64,000 nucleotides of DNA, from assembly GCF_019320115.1 (NCBI RefSeq), contig NC_089583.1:78943928-79007927 (forward strand). Reading direction: 5' to 3'. Shown here piece by piece: positions 47,561 to 59,427 of the stretch. The number at the start of each line of letters is the position of its first letter. Positions within the stretch are counted from its first letter, which is position 1. This DNA comes from Miscanthus floridulus (Eukaryota; Streptophyta; Magnoliopsida; Poales; Poaceae). The notes beneath the pieces were generated by a model that had not been told where the DNA came from, made no database searches, and saw nothing but the letters and a program-made list of their open reading frames with translations. A program made the translations under genes and the position numbers.

Positions 47561-47810
47561 TTTAGTTAGGAAAAACTAGAATCTTTAGTTTGTAGCCAAA
47601 CAAACTACACTTGGTTGAAGACAGTAGTTCTAGTTCTTTTGTAAAACTGAGAACAATGAAACGAAGAAGTACAGTTGCCTTACTTTAGATTACAAAGCAT
47701 TTGAAGAAAAACACACAATACTAAACTAATTGGACAAGCCATTATCTAGCTGGCGCGGTACTGTAAAATTACATGAATGATCTTCCAAAAAAAAATACAT
47801 GGATGAGACT

Positions 47811-49103
47811 CTACTCTTGGTCTGCTTCATGCTGTTGTGTACTGAATTTTTGCCATATGTGCTCTATCAAATCTTCCTTGAGGCGAATGTGAGTTGATCG
47901 ATTGTGAATTTCCATGTCTTTGTCTAGTACATCTGTGAATCCATAGATTGGTCCATGTGCAAGCCCGCTTATATTTGGGGAAGATTGCCCTTGCTCATAT
48001 GTGTTATCATCTGGTATGTCATAGATGCCTCTCATCCTCTATTATCATGTTGTGCAATATAACACATGCATACATAATATTGGCGAGTTCTTCCCGTTCC
48101 CATAGTCTTGCTGGGTGACATATGATAGCCCAACGCTTTTGCAACACCCCAAAAGCTCGTTCCATAGCTTTTCATTCTCCTTCTTGAAAACTTGCAAATA
48201 ATTTATGCTTAGCACTTAGTGGTCTGTTGATTGTCTTCACATATGTAGCCCATTCTGGATAGATACCGTCAGCTAGATAGTAACCCATGCTATATTGTGT
48301 CCCGTTAATAGTGAACTGAACCTCAGGTGCTTTGCCTTGTAGCTGTTCTGTGAATAAAGGTGACTGGTCAAGCACATTAATATCATTGTTTGAACCAGCG
48401 GCTCCAAAAAAGCATGCCAATTCCATAGGTCATAAGACGCAACAGCCTCTAGCATTATGGTAGGTACCTTATAATCACCTCGAGTGAATTGCCCTTTTTA
48501 AGCAACCGGGCAATTTTGCCACTCCCAATGCATACAATCAAGACTACCCAACATCCCAGGGAAACCACGTTGATCTGCTACTTGCAGTAAACGTTGGATG
48601 TCTGCATCAGTAGGCTTGCGTAGATATTGCGCACTGAATAGGCTTCTAACACCATGCACAAAATGAATCAAACACTCCATTGCTGTACTCTCAGCAACCC
48701 CGAATGTTTCATCCATAAGATCAGCTGGTGAACCATATGCCAACATTTTAATGGCAGCAGTACATTTCTGTAATGGTGATAGACCCACTTTGCTAAATGC
48801 ATCTCGCCGTAGACGAAAATATGGAGACCAAACACCTAGAGCTTCGACTATGCGCAAAAATAAATGCTTTCTCATGCGAAATCTTCTACGAAACTGATTA
48901 TCTGTGTACAAGGAATTATCTAAAAAATATTTAGCAACTAGTCTGTTGTAATCACCTTCATGGTCTCTGTTGATGTACCTCCTTGTGTAACCCCCACGTC
49001 GAATAGAGGACCTAGCTGATTCAGCTTCAATCTCCTGCTCAAGCTCAGCCTCAATCTGTGCTTCAAGCTCGGACTCAATAGAATCATCGGAGTCAGTTGA
49101 CAT
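47811..49103 (-). pseudogene. Harbinger DDE transposase (HARBI1-like), decayed
   Basis: Starts MSTDSDDSIESELEAQ with an acidic coiled N-terminus. It continues with NRLVAKYFLDNSLYTDNQFR, CTAAIKMLAYGSPADLMDE and MLGSLDCMHWEWQNCP (first D). After TAA 48498-48500 come KGQFTRGDYKVPTIMLEAVA, then a frameshift near 48408 in a T-run, then AGSNNDINVLDQSPLF (second D), YYLADGIYPEW, and after TGA 48172-48174 MERAFGVLQKRW (the E) and YACVILHNMIIEDER. A further frameshift lies near 48030 before the tail ending HEADQE. All three catalytic residues persist, but the frame is broken four times. Confidence 0.9.
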
Positions 49104-50006
49104 TTTTACTACTGAATGAGGGAGTGTTGTCTTGTGAATGAGACAGTGGCTGTCCACTGGTGTCTAGTGAATGAGGGAGTGCTATCTTGTGAATGAGGGA
49201 GTGGTGTATTGGAGTGGTGGTCATATTTGTAGCTAGTGTCCACTATGCAACAGCTATATTTTGTTTGTCTTTTTCTCAACAGCTATCTGCTGCTTTTGGC
49301 ATGACCTCAACAGCTATATTTTGCTTGTCTTTTTCTCAACAGCTATATTTTGCAACAACCATCTGCTGGTTTTATTAATATTAGGTGTACATTAATACTG
49401 GGGGTACAACGTTGCAAACTAAAACATAAGCTACCTTAAAATTACAAATACACTGCCAACACTAAGAAAAATAACACTTAATACTAGGGGTACAACCATG
49501 CAACCTAATACATAAACTAACTCTTAGCTTACAGATACACTTACAACACTTGAAATCTCTTGCTACTTTTCTACTCAGCCAAGTCTTTTGCTATCTGGTC
49601 CAGTATAGTGTCATGCCTATTTTTTTATTTTTCATTGAAGTTCGAGGTATCTATTGCAAGCAGCTTCAAATAGGTATTATATTTTTTGTCTCTTGCTGTT
49701 TTTGCTTTCATTGACATAGCTTCATGATACATAACCATATTCTGACTTGGTTGGTTGCTCAAAGGAGATGGTGCAACAGATTTTCCTGTCCCTTTCAGTC
49801 TTGCCTTAGCTTTCTTCTGCCCCTCAGGACGTCCTCTTTACTCATGGTTTCCTCCTCCGTGTCTTGGTTCGATGAAGAAGTATACGCTCCTGATTTAGAT
49901 ATCTTGGTCCTTTTGGTTGTGCTCTCCTCTTGGATGATTCTACGCCATTTGGGCATCTCCCTGGCCACTTTCCACAGGTACTCATATATGAAAGACCTAC
50001 CCTTGT

Positions 50007-50614
50007 TGATGAGGACATCCTCCACTATTAACCGCTGGCAAAGATGCAACAAAGGGGCCAAGTGGCCTAGTTGTAGTCGGGCGGCGACCGTGTGAGCCTC
50101 TGAATAATCCCACCTTGCTTAGCTTGGGAGGAGGAAGCCACCTTAAAAGGGAGAGCCACCCTTCCCCTATTGGACTAGTCTTTTAGGGATATTGGGCCTT
50201 TCCCCGAGTGGGTGTGCCTGAGAACTGTTGGGGTTCGGGCAGCCTTAATTTATTGGGCCTCGGCCAACCCCACTTGGGCCGGATGCATCATTTGGTATCA
50301 GAGCTGGGCCCTTGTTTAAGGGGGTGGGAATGATGAGGACATCCTCCACTATTAACCGCTGGCAAAGACGCAACAAAGGGGCCAAGTGGCCTAGTTGTAG
50401 TCGGGCGGCGACCGTGTGAGCCTCTGAATAATCCCACCTTGCTTAGCTTGGGAGGAGGAAGCCACCTTAAAAGGGAGAGCCACCCTTCCCCTATTGGACT
50501 AGTCTTTTAGGGATATTGGGCCTTTCCCCGAGTGGGTGTGCCTGAGAACTGTTGGGGTTCGGGCAGCCTTAATTTATTGGGCCTCGGCCAACCCCACTTG
50601 GGCCGGATGCATCA
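50007..50614. mobile_element. TRIM (miniature LTR retrotransposon, 608 bp)
   Basis: Two 284-bp LTRs (50007-50290 and 50331-50614) begin tgatgagg and end gatgcatca. By eye they differ at one base only (t/c, near 50043 and 50367). Between them are just 40 bp: the primer site tggtatcagagctgggc (from 50293, initiator Met type) and a purine tract aagggggtgggaa ending at 50330. The 5-bp duplication cttgt flanks it (50002-50006 and 50615-50619). It has no genes and depends on another element's enzymes. Removing it and one cttgt restores the Harbinger Myb reading frame. Confidence 0.96.
50291..50330 (+). other. TRIM internal domain: primer binding site and purine tract
   Basis: tttggtatcagagctgggcc follows the left LTR, and aagggggtgggaa precedes the right LTR. 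Only a handful of bases separate the two signals. Confidence 0.92.
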
Positions 50615-51767
50615 CTTGTTTTGTCCCTTGAACATCTCATGGGCAGTTTTCAGTACCATGTCATCAGATTGCCCACTGCTGTGTGCACTCATAGCTTTAG
50701 CATAAGCCCCATTGAACTTTGTGATATCCCTCTTCACATCACCCAGTGTGTCTTCAATTGTTTGACTGACCTCTTGTGGCCATTTTTTGGCGCATTGTCG
50801 TTGAACTCAGCAGCTACAACTTTCCAATAGTACTCAAATTTCCTGTCGTTGCCGATTACAAGATCAGTGGAGTGATGTGTCCATGAACTAAATAGCCGTT
50901 CATTTTCTTCTTCACTCCAATTGATGCGTTGACGCCTCTTTGGTTCTTCTTCACTGCTATCACTTAACTCTTCAATGTTGACTGATTGCTTCTCTTGTTG
51001 TGCAGAGCATCGTGAACTAGTCTCGGATCCATGGGAAGAAGTGTTGGCTGCCGCTCCACCAAAATGGGCGAAATGCAGCACTGATGGTGGCCTATTGGCA
51101 GTAGGTGCACCCAAAGGAACAACACTTTCATGGAGATGAAATCCTTGAAAGCTTGGTGGCGGGGGCTGTAGCCAACTCCCTTGCTGATGAACACCTTGAA
51201 ATCTGGGAGGAGAATGGCCATATGGTGGGTGGATTCCTGGAGGACCAAAAGGATTGAAGTTCTGTAGAAAATTGGATGTTCCAAAGGGAAACTGAGATTG
51301 GGGTGTAGGTGGTGAGATTTGGCCACTACTCTCTGAGTATTGGGTTGGAGAGTCATGATTCAGGAGATTGGAAAAGTTTCTAGGGGAGGGTTCCATTGGA
51401 ACTACTAGTGTTCTAGACTCCAATCTCAGTTGCTGCTGAGAATTGTGCAGCAAGATCATCCACTTTTGTAGGCAGAAGATGGAGTTCAGCAAGTATGGTG
51501 CATGTGGACAGAGACGGTGTGGAGGGACACGGAGATGGAAGAGGGGCAACGGTTACTTGCAAGCCAACGGCTACCTGTTACTTTAATGTATTGTGTTAGA
51601 TGTACAGCCCATTTGTACTTTTTTATTTTCTTGTGGGCTGGCCATAGCGCAATGGTTACCTTTTCCTATTTCTTTGTTATGGACCGGCCTGACAATGTAT
51701 CAGCTAGCTGATACTAAATTTTTTATTACCTATGGACTAGTTTTTGCCTACATTGTGGTTGCTCTAA

Positions 51768-52614
51768 GAGTCCTCTTAGCTATTGTTACCTAAGCTAAGG
51801 CTGTATATTTAGTTTGATTCTCGAAATTGTTTTTGTTGCTAAAAAGCAGAATGCTAACCAAGCAGATGGATTCTGAAACTGTCTTGACAGAAATAACCAC
51901 TTTCATGTAGTATGATTTTCGCAGTACCTTAAACTCCGTTTTTGTTTTTAGCTTTCATCTTTTCCAAATAGGTAATAATAGAGAGATGGTTTATCGTTGT
52001 TTCAAGTCAAGGAAGATAAAGAAAGGAGACATGTTTCACCGTTGCTTTAACCAAATATAGATTATAACTTCTTTGCATCACATAGCTCACAATAGTCTTT
52101 CATAGCTCACACCTCACACCAGTTTTTTTTAATAGTTGATAGCTGAACCAAATAGACGCTAAATCCGTGGGTCTTTGGTTCTTCTGCCCAGCCTTGCCTA
52201 GCCTTGCCAAGTGAGGATGTTAGGCTAGTGGATGAATTTGGTTAGCTTGCTAACTATCTTGGTTTTTGTGTAAATCATATTTTCTAGAAAACTTTCTTGC
52301 TATGTTTAGCCAGCTGATTTGGATCGTTGGCCAGCCCTGACAAGCTTCTCGAGGCTTGTGCTACTAGGTAAGGCAAAACTTGCCCGAGACATTCCATAGT
52401 GTGCAAGTAGAGTAATTGGAACCGAAGCAATCTACTTATCTACAGGCACAGGATCCATATACATGCTGACTACTCTGTTTCGTCTGGCATCACAAGCTTC
52501 TCCTCTCTCCCCAAATACAAGAAAAATATTCTTCTTTAGTTGCTAAGCGTCGCAGCTTCAACTTGTGTGGCTCCATGATGCTGAGGTGTTGGCATTGGTA
52601 GCTGCAATGTAGGG
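51768..52614. other. Intergenic, no gene recognised
   Basis: AT-rich, with short open frames only. Confidence 0.45.
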
Positions 52615-53010
52615 ATCTGAAATTATGAGAAGAGAAAGTTTGGTGGAATCGAGGACCGCTCTAAAATAAAATCACAAAATCGAGGACCGCTATGCAATGA
52701 AGTTGAGATTATGAGAACCGCTCCGCAATTTAGTCGAACGGCTTTGAAATAAAATCACATCATCAAAGATCACTCTGCGATTTAGTTGAAATTATGAGCA
52801 CCCCTCTAAAACAAAATCATATAATCGAGGACAGCTCTGCAACTGCAAGTTGAGGCGCTCTGCAATGCAATATAGGGATCTAAAATTATGACAAGAGAAA
52901 GTTCCTAATGGAGCAACGCAAGTTGAAGCCACATAATCGAGGACCCCTCTGCAATGTAGTTGAAGCCACATAGTCCACCGCTCTGAAATTATGAGAAGAG
53001 AAACTTCCTC
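52615..53010 (+). repeat. Degenerate short tandem repeats
   Basis: Motifs tcgaggaccgctctgcaat, gaaattatgagaagagaaa and aaaataaaatcaca recur five or more times with variable spacing and substitutions. No coding frame. Confidence 0.6.
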
Positions 53011-54009
53011 CTTGAGATGTTGGCATTTTCTCCATATAGTGTTTGGTAGAAGCACCGCTGCCAATGCCATGGTCAAACGACACCGGCACCAGGATGACAC
53101 GTCCACACCGCCGCCAAGCGTACCTTCGTCCACGAACGAATGCAAATAAGGTATCCATTCAGTCAAAGTAGTTGAAGTTTATAGTAAATAGTATTCACGT
53201 TTATGTCTTCAAATCGATTTATTGTGAAATATATCTCAAAGTTAATCTAACAATACTTATTTTATATCATAAATGTTAGTATTTTTTGCATAACTTTATC
53301 AAACTTAAAAGCATTTGCCTCCTCAAAAAGCGAGAGTTGTGTTCTTTTGTATTTTTTGAGCAAGTTGCGTTCTTTTGTAGGGAGTAACGAGTATGCCACA
53401 GGCCAAATCCGAACCTCATGTGGAGTCAAACAAAATTGGATTTTCTATTTTATGATTTTTCTGTGATTTACTATGATTTTCAAAGATTCAGCCAAAATAA
53501 ATAAAAAAGAAAAAGACAAAACTACCTTTGAAAACCGTTTATAACTGGTCAGGGAGGTAAACGAACGGTTTTAAAAGTTTAGGGAGGTGGTTTATCCGGT
53601 TTTAGAGTTCAGAAAGAAAAAAAAGACTTTCGCCAAATGAACGGTCCGCTCTGGCAAGACCCTAGTACTATTAGGTACAACACTGATCAACACTATGACC
53701 TATTCGTTCCATGCCATTGCCATGTTGGCACGCCGTGCCACCTTCTCAGCCTAGACACGACACTATAGCCCATTAGTCATGCGTGGCGGCATTATTGGCA
53801 GGCGTAGAGACACCAATAAGAATTAAACACAGTCCTATAGAACCTAAAACATAATGATAAGTGTTAACTAATGCAATTTTACTCATTTGTCATGGTCATC
53901 TTTAAATTTCAAAAGAACTCATATGCCACTCACCTGAAGTCCATTGAGAATGTTGTCATGTCTATTTTCCTTGGCTTACAAATTTAAGATATATTTGCAA
54001 GTTCTTAAT
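53011..54009. other. Intergenic, no gene recognised
   Basis: Includes a Stowaway-like remnant around 53190-53310 (cttattttatatcataaatg) and A/T-rich stretches. No gene. Confidence 0.4.
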
Positions 54010-54673
54010 AGAACCTTGAAGGGATCTAGTAAGGGCATAGGAGGGGGGTGGGGTGAGTAGGTCTGATTCTAAAAATCATGACTAATCAAAACTGATTAGC
54101 AGACCACGGAGTTTCCGAGTATCCCCATGGAACCTCCGTGTCGCAAAGGTTCCGAATAGATGCTCGGAGCCTCTGCACAATAGAGCACAACTTATAACTT
54201 CAGAATAAAATGTATGAAACTTGAATCGATTGTTATACCAGTCTTCCTGGAGGTTGTGTTGAGCTATCCAAACAAGTGGTTGCACCTAGACCTTGTGGAG
54301 CAAGTAGATCGGGTACAAACCCTGGAAATGCAATTGAAACACAAGTAATAGCAACAGATGCACAACACACAAGAGACACAATATTTATCCCGTGGTTTAG
54401 CTCGCCACCAAGGCTTGCGTAAGTCCACGTTGTTGAGGGAGCCACAAAGGCTTGGAGTTTCTTCCAACTCTTACCTTTTCTCAAGATCACCACCGAGTAG
54501 TGAACTTGAGGGTTCGACTAAGCAAATCCAGGAAATACAAACTTCCCGGAGAACCTCACAAAGCTTGGAGTGCTACATAGGCAACCTTTAGTTGGCTAGG
54601 AGGCTTTTCTCCAAGAGTAACAAACACCACAACGGCTAGGGTTTTCGCCAAGTGCTCAAATGGGAAGAAGCTT
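54010..54673. repeat. Repeat related to the insert at 10805-12070
   Basis: Starts near taagggcataggaggggggt with a TGAGTAGG edge like the repeat at 10805, then unique sequence with no gene. It runs up to the gypsy LTR at 54674, which has apparently inserted into it. Confidence 0.4.
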
Positions 54674-57600
54674 TGTAACAGAACCGACCAATTTATAAGA
54701 GCACAAGTACGAAAGCAATCACCGGAGTGATCAAACCGTCATACTTGAACCCATATAAACCCGGTAGTCAACTGAAACCACGAAGGATTTCAAACCAACT
54801 TGCATACAACCAAGATCATAGTAATTCAACATAACAAGCCACATGTTACATCCATTTCACAAGTAGTTCACAAGTACCTCATACATCAGAGTTCACATAG
54901 TTATTACAAAACGAGTTCACAAATAGCGGAAGCAAAGTAGTTTGAGACCATCACACACACTTAGTTTAAATACAAGCCAGTTCCATAGTCATATCCAGCA
55001 AAAGCAACATGATAAGATAACATAGATGATCATGCCCATGATCTAGTCTTTATCCCCCGCAGGGTGGAGACAATACTTGCAGTAGCCGTTATAGAGCACG
55101 TCATCTGCAACAAGGGGGAATAAACCTTGAGTACGAGAATGTACTCAGCTAGACTTACCCGTCGTAAACCAAAAATAAATGACACCAAGGAGTATGCAAG
55201 GCTTTATCGGTGGATCTTGCTTGACAACCATTTTGCATAAAAGCTTTAGTGATATGAGAGCATAATTTAAATTATTAGTAAGCAGCAAGTTATCCATATT
55301 AACCTGTCAACTAGATTAGCACCTATACTAGAGCAAGCAATTGATTAACTCCAAACATTAGTAACCATATCCGGTATAATGTTGTATAATCATCATCATC
55401 GATTTAACCATCAAGTTCAATTAAGTGCATCTACGTTGCCGCTGCTCAGTCAAGTTCTCACTATCCGGGAGAGACGGCGATTTGAATCGATTCCTATCCA
55501 GCTGGAGGGGTATTCCTAACACAAACCCAGGCATACCGCGCGAAGGCAGCCTTAGGTCACCTTTGGTACAACTCAGGAACAAAGTCGTGGGTCCGCCTAG
55601 CCCCGCACCCTCAGGGAGTCCACTCTGCCAGGGGGTCAATCTCACCTAGGACTTACGCCAATGGCTCCCCGCACATCCTTACTACCTCTAGAGTGCGTAG
55701 TTTCACTTTTTGGTTCCCTGCCTGAGTTGAGCTACTCGGCTTCGCGGTCGGAACGAGTTATCCGGCCAACTAAGTGACAGGCATGCGTTCAACATGACAT
55801 GAGGACGTATAATGAATCGGTCCTTAACCGACACAGACGGGGATAGATCCACACCAAGACCTCCTTGCCTTGTTGCTTCTTCTATCGACATCCCGCCCGG
55901 TCACAATTCATTATTAACACATGGTTATTTTCCACGATAGCAATTATAGCCAACCGTGACCAGACATCATCCTACCTTGCAGGTGACAGGAAATCACCTG
56001 ACTTTTACCAGTCTAAGCAAGGCTAAGCTTTGATTCGCTCCTGGACCTAAATAGGATTCAGGGTACGTTTACTAGACAAGGAATAGATATATATGCAGCA
56101 AGTGTTTGCATCCAATTCCTATCACTTAATGCATCAATAAATAAAGATACTCAAAGTAACCATTTTCAAAACATAGGAGACTTAGAATGCTCCGGGGCTT
56201 GCCTTTCAGAAAAGATGAAGGTTGGTGATCGGGGCACTCAAGAACTTCTTCGTTGACTCCTTCTTCGGGGGCCTGCACCTTCTGCTCCTGAGCTTGCTGC
56301 TGCTCCTCCGGAAGTACTTGCTCAAATTCCAGAAACGTGACTCCCTCCGAAACACCTATTGCATGCATATGCATAGTATAAGAATCATGCATGCACAAGA
56401 GATAGAAGGTGATGATGAAATGTACAGCCATGTATGGATGGACGCATGAAAGACATGATGATACAAGATTAACATCGATTTTACCGAGTAGGTGCATATC
56501 TCTTTTAGAAAACAAGAATGGCACACTCACCAAGCTCTAATAACCTAAGATAAAGTAGTTCATCTTCAGTAAGAGGTCTAGCACCTGCAACTAACAAGTT
56601 ATTTTAATTAGCCCAGCATCTAACTTATCACATCGACTCATATCAAGCAAACAAGTTATTCACTGAAATCACAGTTTTTAGGCTGCAAACAGCAGCTACA
56701 AGTTTGATCCATAACTGGAGTTCTACAGGTCCAAATACCATGATTTAAGACTTTTTGGAAAGCTTATAAAATTGTCTACAACTTTTATTTAATCACAACA
56801 GTCTAATTCAAACTCGAACTAGGTCAAACAGACTGATCTCACAAAAATGTCCGTGGATTCCAGAGAATAGGCAGTTGGGAGTGCTGTCTTCCAACTGAGA
56901 TAACTCTCAAAATACTAGGCCAAATGCCTTGAAATTCTGACACAAGCTAGATAAACAAGTTTCCGACAACTTTGTTATTGACCAATTTCACAGCAAACAT
57001 CAAATTCACCAGTTAATTTGCTTAACTCTAAAATCTGTCCAGAAAGTCACTATAAATGAATTATAGTGAAAATAATATTTCATTACATACAAGAATAACA
57101 CCATGAGTACTACCAATGCTATCAACAGTTAACATACATCAAGTGAACACTAGAAAACATAGTGGTCATTCCTAAATAAATTATTTTCATACCTTTATTA
57201 ATTTATTTAGATACTTAGGTTAAATAATAAACACATATCCAAAGTGTATAGAAAATTCCACAAAAATTACAGTAGCTTATACATGTCTCCAATAGGCTAC
57301 TGTATAAATTTTACATCATTTGAACAAGCATAACATCCTACACAAAAATAACAAGACCGTAGGACTTAAAATAGCATAAATAGAAAACCCTAGTGAAAAG
57401 TGTCAAGCAACAGATTTTATATTTTTCTTAGGTTCATCATAACACCATAACACTGTACAAAAAGTTTCATGCTCACTGGATACATATTTTTACCATGAAA
57501 AATAGCACAAGAATCTCCTAATTATAAAAGGGAAATTAATAACTCAAAAACTATCCATGCAATGACTCTCAAATTTTTACCAGAGCTTATACTCATCAAG

Positions 57601-59427
57601 AATAGGTCACCATACAAATTTCATAATTTGTGGAGCACTGCAACTCTAGATATGAGTTAAATAAGTTTGCATTCATTTAAAAACACATTTAAGTTCCAAT
57701 TTAATTCTCCCAGAAACTTTACTACAAGTGCTCATTTTATATTTTTCCTAAATACTAAACTTCACCAAGATCCTAACCAAATTGGAACCACCCAATTTGG
57801 ATATACCAAACTCAAGATATAAATTTTTACAAAGTTGCATTCAAAACTGAACATATGAACTATCCTTCTGGAGCCGAGTCACTGACATTCGGGGCCCACA
57901 AAACAGGAGGGCCCGCATGTCATCGGCACCAAAACAGGGGAGCGACGCTGCGCTACGCTGCTCGGCCAAAGCTCGCCGGTGGTGAGATTTTTCGGCGACG
58001 AGGAGGGTACCTCCGTGTACGCCTCGACCTCCCGCGTCGATTGACCTCCTAAACCTAGACTCTATCGGCCTCTAGGTGCGTCGGCCATGGCGACGGCGGC
58101 TCGGCCATGGCGCACGGTAGAGCTCCGGCAAACCCCGGCGCTAAATGCCCGGTTAAGACACGCATAGGCTTCCAGGGACCAAGGCGGACCTCCCTATGTT
58201 ACTGCTACTGGATGCGGTGAAGTGGTGGAGTGCGGCCACGTGAGGCCACAGGTGCGGCCATGGCGCACGGCGGTGCGCGGCCGTGTTTCGGCTCGGTCGG
58301 ACCGGCATTGTCGGAAACATCTTCACTAGAGCAACTACACGTGATGGAGAAGATGATGTAGAAGAAAAGGAACACGGAAGAGCGCTGGTCAGCAAGTTCC
58401 ATGGCGAGCTCGCACTCCGGCGAGGCGCCGGTCATGGCGGTGGTTACAGGATCGGTCAATGGGCCCTCACCTAACCACGAACACGACTACGGAGAGCTCG
58501 AGCGAGTAGAGCAGTGCAGGGTGCTTCTATGCGCGTGAGCGATTTCTCAGTGGCTGGCCAGCGGAGGAGCCGCGCGACGGCGACGCTAGCTCGGCGGCAA
58601 TGGCGAAGGCGCGGTGCTTTGCTTCTGGCGAACTAGCGAGGCGAGGAGGCGCGGATGAAGCAAAGAAGCGAGCTGTCGGGCGCGTGGCATTGTCATGGCA
58701 GCAACAGCCTGACTAGCGGGGGCAGCGCCGGTGTACGGCCGCCACTTGGCGTGCTCGGCCAGATGTCGGTCGGCCACTCGGCCCGACGGAGACGGCCATC
58801 AGGCCCGCGATCAATCGCCTGACGACGCATTTTGGAGTCGATCAATTTCCTAATCCTTTGATCATTAGCGCAATGGATAGAGAGTAAAATCAACTCAAAG
58901 TAGCGCCTGTCAAACTGTAAACGCAGTCAACACTTAGAAAATTTCCTAAGTGTAGAATCAGCCCCTAAATCTGACTTATGGGCTATGTTTGGGACTGTTC
59001 CACACATTTTCATGACTTGACCTCTAAACAAAATTTGTTCCATATAAAATTTTCTACAACTTTCCTTTAGGTTGCTCAGACATGCAAACATTCTAAGGCA
59101 CTGTTCCAGTTCAGTCAAACACAAGCATTCAAGAGGAGCATCTAGTCAAACTAAACCCTAAAAGCATAATTAGGCAAAGTCATTAACATGAACATTGTTC
59201 CATTAGACATCCTAAGTGTAGCTAAGGTATTTTAGTTACCAACATCAATCACTTGCACTCAATCACCCATGATCACAAGCATACACATAGGAAAAACACA
59301 ATATACAAGTCATGTTTCACATGTTTCATAGCAATGTTTCACATAGAAATGCTTATGCATGAATGAATGATGCTTATGCTATGTAATGCAAGTGCAATTA
59401 TGCGAGCCTAACACCTAGGGTGTTACA
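54674..59427 (-). repeat. 3' LTR of the gypsy element (4,754 bp)
   Basis: On the minus strand it starts tgtaacaccctaggtg and ends tctgttaca, an inverted TGTAACA/TGTTACA pair. The start is next to the purine tract and the end abuts a different repeat. Long LTRs of this kind are known in this group. A GC-rich patch (57855-58900) and AT-rich remainder show no gene; small frames in it are not supported. Confidence 0.85.

Larger units (their letters stand above)
49795..51396 (-). pseudogene. Harbinger Myb/SANT-like protein, split by a TRIM
   Basis: Starts MEPSPRNFSNLLN (or an upstream ATG at 51549). A P/Q/F-rich N-terminus is followed by a nuclear-type basic KRRQRINWSEEENERLF Myb/SANT domain with KFEYYWKVVAAEFN and KRSVKQLKTHW. 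A one-base loss after KTHW shifts the frame; the continuing frame has DVKRDITKFNGAYAKAMS and HEMFKGQNK. There the TRIM (50007-50614) interrupts. Past it the same frame resumes GRSFIYEYLWKVAREMPKW and ends near 49795. This is the DNA-binding partner of the transposase in this element. Confidence 0.85.
46899..51764 (-). mobile_element. PIF/Harbinger transposon 2
   Basis: The left end gagcaagagcaatgta and the reversed right end gagcaaccacaatgta are inverted repeats, and actagtccata is shared further in. TAA flanks both ends (46896-46898 and 51765-51767), the superfamily's usual target site. The minus strand holds a DDE transposase (47811-49103) and a Myb/SANT protein (49795-51396). A TRIM retrotransposon sits inside the second gene. 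The two Harbinger elements belong to different lineages because both proteins differ clearly. Confidence 0.9.

Noticed and set aside
46954..47565. 203-codon frame in Harbinger 2
   Set aside because: Driven by a 42-bp repeat and starts within the transposon's inverted end; no domain.
50007..50614. Simple tandem duplication of 324 bp
   Set aside because: The spacer between copies holds a primer binding site and purine tract, and a 5-bp duplication flanks the whole, which identifies a TRIM.
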